A stretch of DNA of 64,000 nt from Streptomyces angustmyceticus (GCF_019933235.1 NZ_CP082945.1:5741501-5805500); one strand, 5' to 3'. Numbered from the stretch's first letter, positions 41,820 to 50,211 are shown. The notes: a model not told the origin generated them from the letters alone. Made by a program: numbers and translations.

Positions 41820-42971
41820 CTACTTGGTGGTGGCCACGGCGGCGGCCAGCTTGGACAGCGGCTCGGCGAGCGCGTTGACGCCGTCGGAGAGCTTCTTGCG
41901 GTCGCCCTTGCCGACGGTGTCGTAGGAGGCGAAGCCGTCGGCGGACTTGCTGTCGCGGTGGTCGTCGAGCAGCGCGCGGATCGCCTTGAACTGCTTGTCC
42001 AGCTCCTTGGCGAGCGCCGGGTCGTTCTTGGCGACGACCGGCTTGAGCAGCTCGTACGCCTTCTCGGCGCCCTCGACGTTGCCCTGGAAGTCGACCAGGT
42101 CGGTGTGGCTGTAGCGCTCTTCCTCACCGGTGACCTTGCCGGTGGCCACCTCGTCGAGCAGCTCCTTGGCCCCGTTGGCCATGCTGGTCGGGGTGATCTC
42201 GGCCTTGCCGACCCGCTTCTGCCAGTCCTTCAGGTCGGTGATGAGCTGACCGGCGAGCTTCTTGTCGTCCCCGGAGATCTTCTTCTCCTCCCACAGGGAC
42301 TTCTCCAGCTTGTGCCAGCCGGTCCACTTCTGGCCCTTCTCCACGCCGTCGGCGCGCACATCGACCTTGGGGTCGATGTCGCCGAAGGACTCGGCGACCG
42401 GCTCGGTGCGCTCCCAGCCCACCCGGGACAGCGCGTAGGTCTTCTTGGCGGCCGCGACGTCGCCGCCCTTGACCGCGTCGGCGAACTTCTGCGCCGCGGG
42501 CAGCGTCTGGTCGGCCTGCTCCTGGACGTAGTGGCGGTAGGCGGCGACCGCGGCGTCCAGCTTCGGGTCGCGCTCGGCGGGCGCGCCCTTGCCGCTGGCG
42601 GTCACCTTCTGGCGTATGCCGTCGCCCTTCATGCCGGGCTTGCAGGCGACCTCGTACGAACCGGCCTTGATCTCCGCGGTGATCTCCGCGCTGGTGCCGG
42701 GGCCGATGTTCTCCCGCTCGGTCACGATCCGGTCGCCGGCGGCGTAGACGTACACCTCGGTGACCTTGGAGCCCTTGTTCTGCACCGCGAACCGGACATG
42801 TCCGGCGGGGAACTCCTTGGCGGAGAGCTCACAGCTGGAGTCGGTCGCGGTCACCTCGATGGCACCCTTGCCGCCTCCCTTGCCGTCGTTCTTCGCGGCG
42901 CAGCCGGCGACGGCGGTGACGGCCGTGACCGCCGCGAGGGCGGCGACGACGGAGGAGCGGTGGGCTCGCAT
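41820..42971 (-). CDS. efeO: Iron-uptake lipoprotein EfeO (cupredoxin-M75)
   Basis: A 383-aa lipoprotein. The ATG at 42971 gives MRAHRSSVVAALAAVTAVTAVAGCAAKN with a lipobox VAGC; GGAG lies 8 bases upstream. A cupredoxin-like N-terminal domain (IEVTATDSSCELSAKEFPAGHVRF, EVACKPGMKGDG) is followed by the M75 peptidase-like domain, where YRHYVQEQA, the W/K-rich WTGWHKLEKSLWEE and HTDLVDFQGNVEGAEKAYELL carry the expected metal-site His and Glu residues. It binds periplasmic-side iron for EfeU. First gene of the operon; an iron box sits 88 bases upstream. Confidence 0.93.
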   Translation of the reverse strand: MRAHRSSVVAALAAVTAVTAVAGCAAKNDGKGGGKGAIEVTATDSSCELSAKEFPAGHVRFAVQNKGSKVTEVYVYAAGDRIVTERENIGPGTSAEITAEIKAGSYEVACKPGMKGDGIRQKVTASGKGAPAERDPKLDAAVAAYRHYVQEQADQTLPAAQKFADAVKGGDVAAAKKTYALSRVGWERTEPVAESFGDIDPKVDVRADGVEKGQKWTGWHKLEKSLWEEKKISGDDKKLAGQLITDLKDWQKRVGKAEITPTSMANGAKELLDEVATGKVTGEEERYSHTDLVDFQGNVEGAEKAYELLKPVVAKNDPALAKELDKQFKAIRALLDDHRDSKSADGFASYDTVGKGDRKKLSDGVNALAEPLSKLAAAVATTK

Positions 42972-43058
42972 ACGGGGCTCCAGGCGGGCTCGGTGGTACG
43001 GAGGTGTCGTACCGGAACGATAAACAGTCACTGCGGTCGCCGCTAAGGCGGCCCTAAC

Positions 43059-43077
43059 TTATCTGAGGCTTACCTAG
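43059..43077 (-). promoter_or_regulatory. Iron box (DmdR/IdeR-like) upstream of efeO
   Basis: Read on the minus strand the 19-mer agrees with the DtxR-family consensus TTAGGTTAGGCTCACCTAA at 14 of 19 positions (TAGGTAAGCCTCA and TAA matches). It lies in the 336-bp gap 42972-43307, which otherwise shows no gene, and predicts repression of the Efe operon by iron-loaded DmdR1-type regulator. Confidence 0.65.
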
Positions 43078-43307
43078 TTTTTCCCGCCCCGTCCAGTGAT
43101 CCCGCTCTCATGGACAACGGCTCGATCACGGGTTGACGCGCCCCCGGTCACGAATCCGTCATGCGGCGGTCAAGGTAAGGGGCATGCGACGCGACGGGTC
43201 GTGACCGGCGGATCTCCCGGCCGGCGGGCATCCGGCCACCCGGCGCCGGGCCGCGAGGCGGCGGCCCGCCCCGCCTGCGCCGCCCGGCCCTGCGGTTCAC
43301 TGTCCGG

Positions 43308-43973
43308 ATGACCGAACTCGATGTGCTCCGGGTGTTCTGCGGCCCCGACGGGACCGGCGGCAATGTGCTGGGCGTCGTCCGCGACGGCGCGGCCGTCCCC
43401 CACGCCGCCGAACGGGCCGCCCTCGCGGCCGAACTCGGCTACAGCGAAACGGTGTTCCTCGACGACGCCGACCGCGGCACCGTGGACATCCGTACCCCGA
43501 GCACCCGCCTCCCCTTCGCCGGCCACCCGCTGGTCGGCCTGGCCTGGCTGCTGCGGTCCCTGGGGCGGCCGCCGCGCACCCTGCGCCCGGCCGCCGGGGA
43601 GGTCGCGGTCCGCTTCGAGGGCGACCTCGTCTGGGTGCGCGGGCGCCCGGAGTGGGTCACCGCCCGCACGACCCGGCGGTACGCCTCGGCGGCCGAGGTC
43701 GACGCCCTGCCCGCGCCGCCGCCGGGCGAGGGCTGGCTCTACGCCTGGGCCTGGCGGGACGAGGCCGCGGGCGTGGTCCGGGCGCGGGCCTTCCCGCGGC
43801 GCGGCGACGGTGTCGTCGAGGACGAGGCGACCGGCGCCGCCGCCCTGCTGCTGACCCACGAACTCGGGCGCCCGCTCGACATCCGCCAGGGCGCCGGCTC
43901 CCGGATCCTCACCCGCCCGTACCCGGACGGCACCGTCGCCGTCGGCGGCCGGGTGTGCCCCGCCGGGCCGTAG
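43308..43973 (+). CDS. PhzF-family protein, short form
   Basis: A 221-aa protein of the PhzF/diaminopimelate-epimerase-like fold, short compared with about 260-280 residues. The first domain has VLRVFCGPDGTGGNVLGVV and ELGYSETVFLDD (the catalytic-Glu neighbourhood), then RLPFAGHPLVGLAWLL. The second domain retains EDEATGAAALLLTHELG and QGAGSRILTRPYPDG, the usual GS/R substrate site. The start ATG at 43308 has no strong Shine-Dalgarno. It probably isomerises or epimerises a small cyclic acid; substrate unknown. Convergent with the heme oxygenase gene. Confidence 0.85.
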   Translation: MTELDVLRVFCGPDGTGGNVLGVVRDGAAVPHAAERAALAAELGYSETVFLDDADRGTVDIRTPSTRLPFAGHPLVGLAWLLRSLGRPPRTLRPAAGEVAVRFEGDLVWVRGRPEWVTARTTRRYASAAEVDALPAPPPGEGWLYAWAWRDEAAGVVRARAFPRRGDGVVEDEATGAAALLLTHELGRPLDIRQGAGSRILTRPYPDGTVAVGGRVCPAGP

Positions 43974-44023
43974 CGGAGGTGAGCGGCCAGGGGGCAGCCG
44001 GCGACGGCCGCCCCCGCGGGCCG

Positions 44024-44710
44024 CTACGCGCTCAGCGGGAACTGCCCGCCCAACTCCCGGAAGACCGCGCTGTTCAGCCGGAACGCGCGCTTGCACTCGT
44101 CGACCACCCGCTGCTTCTCCAGCTCGTCCACCGGCAGGGCGTCCAGCAGGGCGCGGTACTCGCGCTTGAAGGCCGCGGGGTTGGGGATGTCCTCGAAGAC
44201 GTAGAACCGCACCCCGTCGCCCTTGCGGGCGAAGCCCCAGGTCTTCTCGGCGGTGCCGCGGATGATCTGGCCGCCCGAGAGGTCGCCGAGGTAGCGGGTG
44301 TAGTGGTGGGCGACGAAGCCGGCCGGCCAGTCGCGGGTGCAGGCCGCCACCCGGTCCGCATAGGCGGCCGTGGCCGCGAGCGGCTCCAGGCCGGTGCGCC
44401 AGCGCGGGCCGCCGAGGTGGGCGAGGTCGCGCTCCAGCGCGGCGGTGCGGGCCAGCTCGGGGCGGATGAAGGGGCCCGCGACCGGGTCGGCGGCCAGCGA
44501 CGGGGAGGCGTCCTCCAGCGCGCGGTAGACGAACCACAGCTGCTCGGTGTAGCGCCGGTAGGCCCCGACGCCGAGCCGGCCGCCGAGGAGGTCGCTCATG
44601 AAGGAGGAGTTCTCGGCCTCGGTGTGCTGCTCGTGGGACGCGGTGCGGATGACCGCCGAGAACGGAGCGGGGGCGGACGGAGGGGGCGGGGCCGGGCTGG
44701 ACGCTTCCAA
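44024..44710 (-). CDS. hmuO: Biliverdin-producing heme oxygenase
   Basis: A 228-aa heme oxygenase that opens haem to biliverdin, iron and CO. The proximal histidine is in EQHTEAENSSFMSDLLGG (H29), and the distal-helix motif YLGDLSGGQII is intact; WYRALE-like and NPAAFKREYRALLDALP segments follow. There is no ATG near the expected start. A TTG at 44710 lies 6 bases after GGAGG and gives MEASSPAPPPPSAPAPFSAV with the correct family length. It likely recovers iron from haem. An iron box at 44819 upstream predicts derepression under iron limitation. Confidence 0.92.
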   Translation of the reverse strand: MEASSPAPPPPSAPAPFSAVIRTASHEQHTEAENSSFMSDLLGGRLGVGAYRRYTEQLWFVYRALEDASPSLAADPVAGPFIRPELARTAALERDLAHLGGPRWRTGLEPLAATAAYADRVAACTRDWPAGFVAHHYTRYLGDLSGGQIIRGTAEKTWGFARKGDGVRFYVFEDIPNPAAFKREYRALLDALPVDELEKQRVVDECKRAFRLNSAVFRELGGQFPLSA

Positions 44711-44734
44711 GACGGACCTCCGGGGGCCGAGGCG

Positions 44735-44772
44735 GGGGTCCCCCTGCTCGGATTCGAGAGCTTGGGGGAGGA
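44735..44772. repeat. Short hairpin repeat in the hmuO leader
   Basis: CCCCCTGCTCG and CGAGAGCTTGGGGG form an interrupted stem around GATT. GCTCG/CGAG hairpins with a GAGAGCTTGGGGG arm are a common intergenic repeat in Streptomyces genomes, as I recall them; here it sits in the transcribed leader of the heme oxygenase gene. Confidence 0.5.
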
Positions 44773-44818
44773 CGGGAACAGGCCGGCTCCGCGGAGCCGC
44801 CGACCCTGGGCTCACCCA

Positions 44819-44837
44819 ACTGCTGAGGCTCACCTGA
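44819..44837 (-). promoter_or_regulatory. Iron box (DmdR/IdeR-like) upstream of hmuO
   Basis: Contains the intact core AGGCTCACCT (44825-44834) of the DtxR-family consensus; 13 of 19 positions match overall. It lies 109 bases before the TTG start of the heme oxygenase gene. Confidence 0.55.
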
Positions 44838-44919
44838 GTCGACCCGTTCCCGACGTCCTGTCGGTAACGAGCCTACCCCTGTTCCCGACGCCCTGTCGGT
44901 AAAGTTCCGGCCGCTCCCG

Positions 44920-45777
44920 TCAGGGCAGCGTGAGGATCTCCGCCCCGGTGTCCGTGACCACCAGCGTGTGCTCGAACTGCGCGGTCCGCTTGCGGTCCTT
45001 GGTCACCACCGTCCAGCCGTCGTCCCACATGTCGTAGTCGTAGGACCCCAGCGTCAGCATCGGCTCGATGGTGAAGGTCATGCCGGGCTTGATGTCGGTG
45101 GTGTGGTGCGGGCTGTCGTAGTGCGGAACGATCAGGCCGGAGTGGAAGGAGGAGTTGATGCCGTGGCCGGTGAAGTCCCGGACCACTCCGTAGCCGAAGC
45201 GCTTGGCGTACGACTCGATGACCCGGCCGATGATGTTGATCTGCCGGCCCGGCTTGACGGCCTTGATCGCGCGGTTGAGCGCCTCCCGGGTCCGCTCGAC
45301 CAGCAGCCGGGACTCCTCGTCCACGTCACCGCACAGGTAGGTGGCGTTGTTGTCGCCGTGCACGCCGTTGATGTACGCGGTGACGTCCAGGTTCACGATG
45401 TCGCCGTCCTGGAGGACGGTCGAGTCCGGGATGCCGTGGCAGATCACCTCGTTGAGCGAGGAGCACAGGGACTTGGGGAAGCCGCGGTAGCCGAGCGTGG
45501 ACGGGTAGGCGCCGTGGTCGCACATGAACTCGTGGGCGACCCGGTCGAGTTCGTCGGTGGTCACGCCGGGCGCGATCAGCTTGGCGGCCTCCGCCATCGC
45601 CTGCGCGGCGATCCGGCCGGCGATCCGCATCTTCTCGATCGTTTCGGCGTCCTGCACCTCGGGCCCCGTGTACGGGGTGGGTGCGTCCTTCCCGACGTAC
45701 TCGGGGCGCGGGATCGAGGCGGGGACGGGGCGGGTGGGGGAGATCTTCCCCGGGACAAGAAGCGACTGGCCAGACAT
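44920..45777 (-). CDS. map: Methionine aminopeptidase, type I
   Basis: Removes N-terminal Met from nascent proteins; 285 aa with the N-terminal extension usual for actinobacterial MetAP1c. Metal ligands are visible in GDIVNLDVTAYINGVHGDNNATY (two Asp), GHGINSSFHSG (His), TIEPML (Glu) and QFEHTL (Glu). The preceding ICHGIP contributes the substrate-site histidine. The stop is TGA at 44920. ATG at 45777 has no Shine-Dalgarno; TACACT at 45785-45790 (minus strand) ends 7 bases before it, suggesting a leaderless transcript. Essential housekeeping gene. Confidence 0.95.
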   Translation of the reverse strand: MSGQSLLVPGKISPTRPVPASIPRPEYVGKDAPTPYTGPEVQDAETIEKMRIAGRIAAQAMAEAAKLIAPGVTTDELDRVAHEFMCDHGAYPSTLGYRGFPKSLCSSLNEVICHGIPDSTVLQDGDIVNLDVTAYINGVHGDNNATYLCGDVDEESRLLVERTREALNRAIKAVKPGRQINIIGRVIESYAKRFGYGVVRDFTGHGINSSFHSGLIVPHYDSPHHTTDIKPGMTFTIEPMLTLGSYDYDMWDDGWTVVTKDRKRTAQFEHTLVVTDTGAEILTLP

Positions 45778-45784
45778 GCCAGCG

Positions 45785-45790
45785 AGTGTA
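45785..45790 (-). promoter_or_regulatory. -10 element of a likely leaderless map transcript
   Basis: TACACT on the minus strand ends 7 bases before the map ATG (45777), in a 66-bp gap shared with the divergent small gene. No Shine-Dalgarno precedes the ATG. No clear -35 was found. Confidence 0.4.
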
Positions 45791-45843
45791 TCCGCGGGCC
45801 GTCGGGCAGGATGGTGGCACAAGAGCATCCACAGGAGGCGGCA

Positions 45844-46083
45844 ATGGCGCTGTTCAAGAGGCGTACGACCGGCAAGCCGGGCGAGTGGTACTACTGCCTC
45901 GAACACGGGACGGTCGAGGAAGGGCCCCAGTGCCGCGCCGCCGACCGCTTCGGCCCGTACGGCACCCGTGAGGAGGCCGCCCACGCCATGGAGACCGCCC
46001 GCGAGCGGAACCAGGAGTGGGACAACGACCCGAAGTGGCACGACGGCCAGGGCCGGGGGAAGAGCGGCAGCAAGGAGGCGTAG
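45844..46083 (+). CDS. Conserved small protein (79 aa), SPOR-like
   Basis: A 79-residue protein, MALFKRRTTGKPGEWYYCLEH..., with no membrane segment. The middle has an aromatic/acidic block followed by DRFGPYGTREEAAHAMETAR, the shape of a truncated SPOR-like beta-alpha unit; a basic Gly/Lys/Ser tail ends the protein. AGGAGG lies 5 bases before the ATG at 45844. It is divergent from map. Similar short proteins are common in streptomycetes; function unknown. A perfect hairpin overlaps its stop codon. Confidence 0.78.
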   Translation: MALFKRRTTGKPGEWYYCLEHGTVEEGPQCRAADRFGPYGTREEAAHAMETARERNQEWDNDPKWHDGQGRGKSGSKEA

Positions 46084-46107
46084 CGGGGCGGGGCGTCCCG
46101 CTACGCC
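46077..46107. terminator. Hairpin terminator overlapping a stop codon
   Basis: An 11-bp perfect stem, GGCGTAGCGGG (46077-46087) with 46097-46107, and a 9-base loop. The TAG stop of the small gene lies inside the left arm. It separates convergent genes. Confidence 0.75.
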
Positions 46108-46114
46108 GCCGGCC

Positions 46115-47572
46115 TCAGGCCGGTGCCGGGTCGGTGTCCGGGGCCGGGGAACCGGCCCCGGGGCCGTCACCCCGCTCGGCCGCGCCGTCCGGGCCGCCCG
46201 CCGCGGGCGGCCCGGCCCCCTCGCCGCCGCGGGCCACGGCGGCGGAGCGGCTTTCCCGCATCCGCCGGGCGTGCGCGTCCGTCCTGGCGTCGTAGGACAT
46301 CAGCTTCGGCAGGCCGAGGGCCAGCAGGCCGACCCCCGCGAAGCACAGCAGGCCGCCCAGCGACACCGCCGCCCGGACGCCCGTCAGGGCCGCCATGCCG
46401 CCGATCCGGACCTGGCCCAGCTGCGGCCCCGCCGCGTACGACAGCAGCTCGATACCGGCCAGGCGGCCGCGCAGCTCGTCGGGGATCGTCTGGTTCCACA
46501 TCGCCGACCGGAAGATGCCACTGATCATGTCGCAGGCGCCGGCCACGGTCAGCAGGAGCAGCACCGCCCAGACGTGGTCCAGCAGCCCCGCGGCGGCCAC
46601 CGCCAGCCCCCAGCCCGCGGCGGCGAGCACGATCGCCCGGCCCTGCCTGTGGACGCGTGAGGTCCAGCCGCTGGTCAGGCTCACCAGCAGGGACCCGGCC
46701 GGCAGCGCCGCGTACATCAGTCCCAGCGCCCAGGGCGCGTCGAGGTCGTCGGCGAGGAACGGGAAGATCGCCAGTGGGAAGGCGAACAGCATCGCGACGA
46801 CGTCGACGGCGTAGGTGCCGAGCAGCTCCTTACGGCTCCAGGCGTAGCGCGCGCCCTCGGCGATCCCGCGCAGCGACGGCCGCTCGGCGTCGTGCGAGGC
46901 GGGCGACGGGGCCAGCCTCAGGGCGAGCAGCACCGAGACCACGAAGGTGGCCGCGTCGACGGCGTACGCCCAGCGCAGCCCGGCGAGGGCCAGCAGCCCG
47001 CCGGCCAGCGCGGGCCCGGCGATGGCGCCGAGCTGCCAGCGCAGCGCGTTGAGGGCGGCGGCCGCGGCGAGCTCGGCGTGCGGGACGATCCGTGGCACGA
47101 GCGCGTCCAGGGCCGGCCGCTGCAGACCGGTCAGCGCGCTGGTGGCGGCCGCGGCCGCGTACAGCGGCCACACCATCGGGTGCGGCAGCGCGCTGTTGAG
47201 CAGCAGCAGGACGGAGACCAGGCCGAGCGCGGTCTCGGTCCACAGGACCAGCCGGCGGCGGTCGAAGGCGTCCGCGAGCGCCCCGCCGTAGAGGCCGAAG
47301 ACGATCAGTGGGACCAGCTCCACCGCGCCCAGCGCCCCGACCGCGAGGGTGGAGCCGGTCAGCTCCTTCAGCTGCAGCGGCAGGGCCACGAAGGACAGCG
47401 AGCTGCCGAAGACCGTGATCACGCCCGCGCACCACAGCAGCCGGAAGTCGCGCGAGGAGCGCCAGGGCGCCAGGTCCGGCAGCAGCGCGGAGAGGCGCCG
47501 GCGGACGGGCCGCGAGGGGCCGGTGGCAGGCGGGGGAGCGGGGGCCGAGGGGGGAGCGCTGTCCGAGGTCAC
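46115..47572 (-). CDS. MFS transporter, EntS-like (MFS_3)
   Basis: A 485-aa exporter with about 12 hydrophobic segments between residues 45 and 430. Features are FRLLWCAGVITVFGSSLSFVALPL at TM1, GGALADAFDRRRLVLWTE (motif A) and VGALGAVELVPLIVF. The C-terminal 55 residues are a Gly/Pro/Ala/Asp-rich tail. It fits the MFS_3 group with enterobactin exporter EntS, so a siderophore or drug substrate is possible. The GTG at 47572 starts VTSDSAPPSAPA; no strong Shine-Dalgarno is visible, so the start is approximate. It is transcribed alone. Confidence 0.86.
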   Translation of the reverse strand: MTSDSAPPSAPAPPPATGPSRPVRRRLSALLPDLAPWRSSRDFRLLWCAGVITVFGSSLSFVALPLQLKELTGSTLAVGALGAVELVPLIVFGLYGGALADAFDRRRLVLWTETALGLVSVLLLLNSALPHPMVWPLYAAAAATSALTGLQRPALDALVPRIVPHAELAAAAALNALRWQLGAIAGPALAGGLLALAGLRWAYAVDAATFVVSVLLALRLAPSPASHDAERPSLRGIAEGARYAWSRKELLGTYAVDVVAMLFAFPLAIFPFLADDLDAPWALGLMYAALPAGSLLVSLTSGWTSRVHRQGRAIVLAAAGWGLAVAAAGLLDHVWAVLLLLTVAGACDMISGIFRSAMWNQTIPDELRGRLAGIELLSYAAGPQLGQVRIGGMAALTGVRAAVSLGGLLCFAGVGLLALGLPKLMSYDARTDAHARRMRESRSAAVARGGEGAGPPAAGGPDGAAERGDGPGAGSPAPDTDPAPA

Positions 47573-47643
47573 GGGGCACCATCGTGCGTACCGGCACGGA
47601 CCGGCGCAAAGGGTTTTCGCCCGCCGGCGGGGCCCCGCGGGGG

Positions 47644-48273
47644 CTACCAGCGGGGCGGGGGCGGAGCCGTCAGCCGGTCCGTGAGGCGGGCCAGCCGGTC
47701 GCGGAAGCGGCGGTGTCCGCGGGGCGCCGGCAGGCTGTTCTCGCCGGCGGCCGCGCTCACCAGGTGCTGGACCGTGTCGAGATCGAGGCCGGCGGACGCC
47801 GCGTCCGTGCCGTCGGGCGGGGCCGGGGACGCGGCGAGCGCGTCGTGCGCCAGGGTGTGCAGGTCGCGGTCGCCGCCGTCCAGGGCGAGCACCGTGGCGC
47901 CGTTGCGGCGGGCGTCGTGCACCCGCTCCAGCAGCCCGGCGCCCGGCTGCTCCGGCGTCACCACCAGCAGCGTCTCGCCGCGCCCGGCCGCCGCCAACCG
48001 GCCGAGCCCCACCGCCAGATGGGCCGGCGCCCCGCCGGGGACGCGGTGGCGCACCAGGGTCGGCGACAGCTCGGGCAGGCCCGACCAGGCGGCCTCGTCG
48101 TCGAGATGGGCGGCCAGGTGCCAGGGCTCGTACCCGGCGCTGCCGACCAGCAGCAGGCCCCCGCCATGGGGGGTGACGGCGCCGCGCAGCGTCCCCGCGA
48201 AGCGGCGGGTGGACTGCACCCACTCGGTCCCGGCGAGCACCTCGCGCAGCAGGGCGACCCGTACGGCATCCAT
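47644..48273 (-). CDS. Conserved hypothetical protein (209 aa)
   Basis: A 209-aa soluble protein I do not recognise. The sequence reads as alternating alpha/beta segments: GGGLLLVGSAGYEPWHLAAHL, APAHLAVGLGRLAAAGRGETLLVVTPEQPG and NGATVLALDGGDRDLHTLAHDAL. The pattern resembles a Rossmann-like or SIS-type sugar-phosphate domain, so a nucleotide- or sugar-binding role is possible. The C-terminus is basic (RRFRDRLARLTDRL). ATG at 48273; no strong Shine-Dalgarno. It lies 71 bases before the MFS gene on the same strand. Confidence 0.65.
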   Translation of the reverse strand: MDAVRVALLREVLAGTEWVQSTRRFAGTLRGAVTPHGGGLLLVGSAGYEPWHLAAHLDDEAAWSGLPELSPTLVRHRVPGGAPAHLAVGLGRLAAAGRGETLLVVTPEQPGAGLLERVHDARRNGATVLALDGGDRDLHTLAHDALAASPAPPDGTDAASAGLDLDTVQHLVSAAAGENSLPAPRGHRRFRDRLARLTDRLTAPPPPRW

Positions 48274-48402
48274 GGCCCGGATCCTGCCGCAGTGCGGCGC
48301 CGTCCGGCTGCCGTTTCCACGGGCGTCACCCGTACGGGACTTGGGGCCCTGGCGGAGGGCGGGGCGGGTGTGCCGTCCGGCCCGCCGCCGTGGGATGCGG
48401 GC

Positions 48403-49362
48403 TCAGCGGACGGGGGTCAGGCCGGCGGAGGTGAGCCGACGTCCCACCTCCGCCACGGCGTCGTCGCTCAGCGGGCGCTGCGGAACGGCGGTGGTCCCCC
48501 GGTCGATCACGCCGAGGAGGTGCAGCGCCGCCTTGAACGCGCCGAGCGCCGAGGAGCTGCGGCCCATCTCGGGCTCAGGACCGACGTCGACCATCGTGAA
48601 CAGGGCGACCAGACGCTCCTGTTCGGCGGCCGCCCGCTCCCAGTCGCCGGCCCGGGCGGCGTCGAAGAGGCGGACGTAGCCGGCCGGGTCGACGTTGCCG
48701 AGGCCGGGGACGACGCCGTCGGCGCCCGCCAACAGGGCCGCGTCCACGGTCAGTTCGGAGCCGGTGAGGACCGAGAAGCCGGGGGCGGGGCCGGTGCGCC
48801 GGGCGGCGCGGCCGCCGAGCGCGGTGAGCAGGCGGCGCAGCGAGCCCTCGTCGCCGCTGCTGTCCTTGAGGCCGGCCAGGGTGTCGTCCCCGGCCAGCTC
48901 CCGCACCAGCGACGGGGACAGCTTGCTGTGGACGGCGGCGGGGATGTCGTAGGCGAACAGCGGGAGGCCGACGGCCGTGCGCAGGTGGCGGAAGTGCGCG
49001 GCGATCTCCCGGGGGTGGGTGCGGGTGTAGAAGGGCGCGGTGGCGACGAGGGCGTCGGCGCCGAGGGCGGCGGCGGTCCGGGCGTGGTCGAGGACCCGCG
49101 GGGTGGTGGTGTCGATGACCCCGGCGAGCACCGGGACCCTGCCGTCCGCGGCCTCGAGGACGGTTTCCAGGGCGGTGGCGCGCTGGGCGTCGGTGAGGTA
49201 GGCGGCCTCGCTGGTGGAGCCGAGGGCGAACAGCCCGTGGACGCCGCCGTCGAGGAGGTGGTGCACCAGGCGGGTCAGCGAGGCGGTGTCGATCTCGCCG
49301 TGCGGGCCGAGCGGGGTGCAGACCGGCGGGACGACGCCGTGCAGGGGGGCGGGCAGTGCCAT
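48403..49362 (-). CDS. DHDPS/N-acetylneuraminate lyase family aldolase
   Basis: Class I aldolase of 319 aa with the TIM-barrel of the dihydrodipicolinate synthase family. It shows PPVCTPL, the pyruvate-site GSTSEAAYLT (a variation on GTTGE), the Tyr in APFYTRTHP and the Schiff-base Lys in LAGLKDSSGDEGSL. Because T-T of true DapA is S-T here and the sugar importer lies next door, sugar-acid or sialic-acid-like cleavage is more likely than lysine synthesis. Near-identity cannot be assessed. The ATG at 49362 has GGAG 5 bases upstream. A 29-bp palindrome sits just upstream. Confidence 0.86.
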   Translation of the reverse strand: MALPAPLHGVVPPVCTPLGPHGEIDTASLTRLVHHLLDGGVHGLFALGSTSEAAYLTDAQRATALETVLEAADGRVPVLAGVIDTTTPRVLDHARTAAALGADALVATAPFYTRTHPREIAAHFRHLRTAVGLPLFAYDIPAAVHSKLSPSLVRELAGDDTLAGLKDSSGDEGSLRRLLTALGGRAARRTGPAPGFSVLTGSELTVDAALLAGADGVVPGLGNVDPAGYVRLFDAARAGDWERAAAEQERLVALFTMVDVGPEPEMGRSSSALGAFKAALHLLGVIDRGTTAVPQRPLSDDAVAEVGRRLTSAGLTPVR

Positions 49363-49385
49363 GGGGGCTCCGGGGTCTCCGAGTC

Positions 49386-49414
49386 CGACATAGGACATCC
49401 CATGTCCTATGTCG
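49386..49414. promoter_or_regulatory. 29-bp operator palindrome for a FadR-type GntR regulator
   Basis: Thirteen-base perfect arms (CGACATAGGACAT and its reverse complement) around CCC, 24 bases upstream of the aldolase gene. The core ATGTCCTATGTC resembles GACGTCCTACGTCC at 50355, upstream of the sugar importer. The GntR gene at 49525 lies between them, so it is the likely binder. Confidence 0.75.
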
Positions 49415-49524
49415 AGCACAATAGACCTGTTCACAGGCGGTCGGTCAAGGATCCGCGGCCCGGCGCGGGGGGCGGCGGACGGGCCGGCCGCGTGGCAGGC
49501 GCGGGAGCGGGAGAGGGAGTTTCC

Positions 49525-50211
49525 ATGGCACGAGGGACGATGGCCGAGGATGTGCAGGCGCAGATCAAGCAGTTGATCCTGCGGCGCGGGCTGACCCCGG
49601 GCGATCCGCTGCCCACCGAGGCCGAGCTGGTCGGCCTGCTCGACGTGAGCCGCAACTCGGTGCGCGAGGCGCTCAAGGCGCTGCAGGCGATGCGCATCGT
49701 GGAGATCCGGCACGGCTTCGGCACCTACGTCGGCCCCCTCACCCTGGAGCCGTTCGTCGAGGGCGTCGCCTTCCGCGCCGCGGTCCGCCACCACCAGGGC
49801 GAATCCAGCCTCTACGAGCTGATGGAGGTCCGCGAGGCGCTGGAGGCGGGCCTGATCGGGACCGTCGCCCGCGACCTGTCCGCCGAGGATCTCGCCGTCC
49901 TCAAGGGCCTGGTGCAGCGGATGGCGGAGGAGGCGCGGGGCGGGCAGGTGCAGAGCGCCACCGACCGCGCCTTCCACCTCGCCCTGTACCGCTCGCTCGG
50001 CAACCACCTGCTGAGCGAGGTGCTGGACGCGTTCTGGGCGGCGCTGCGCCGGGTGCGCGAGGACCTCTCCGACGACGGCCCCGACCCGGACGTGACGTAC
50101 CGCCAGCACCAGGAGATCGTCGACGCGTTGGAGGCGGGCGACGGCGACCGCGCCGTGGCGGCGATGCACCGGCACTTCGACGGCATCCGGCGCCGGCTGA
50201 CCGAGCAGTGA
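49525..50211 (+). CDS. GntR/FadR-family transcriptional regulator
   Basis: A 228-aa regulator. The N-terminal winged helix (about 8-72) has ILRRGLTPGDPLPTEAELVGLLDVSRNSVREALKALQA, and the FCD ligand domain (about 85-220) contains MEVREALEAGLIGTVA, the metal-binding pattern FHLALYRSLGNHLLSE and RQHQEIVDALEAGDGDRA with histidines that hold a metal and an acid ligand. GAGAGGGAG lies 5 bases before ATG at 49525. It is divergent from the aldolase gene and probably controls it and the sugar importer through the related operators. Confidence 0.92.
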   Translation: MARGTMAEDVQAQIKQLILRRGLTPGDPLPTEAELVGLLDVSRNSVREALKALQAMRIVEIRHGFGTYVGPLTLEPFVEGVAFRAAVRHHQGESSLYELMEVREALEAGLIGTVARDLSAEDLAVLKGLVQRMAEEARGGQVQSATDRAFHLALYRSLGNHLLSEVLDAFWAALRRVREDLSDDGPDPDVTYRQHQEIVDALEAGDGDRAVAAMHRHFDGIRRRLTEQ

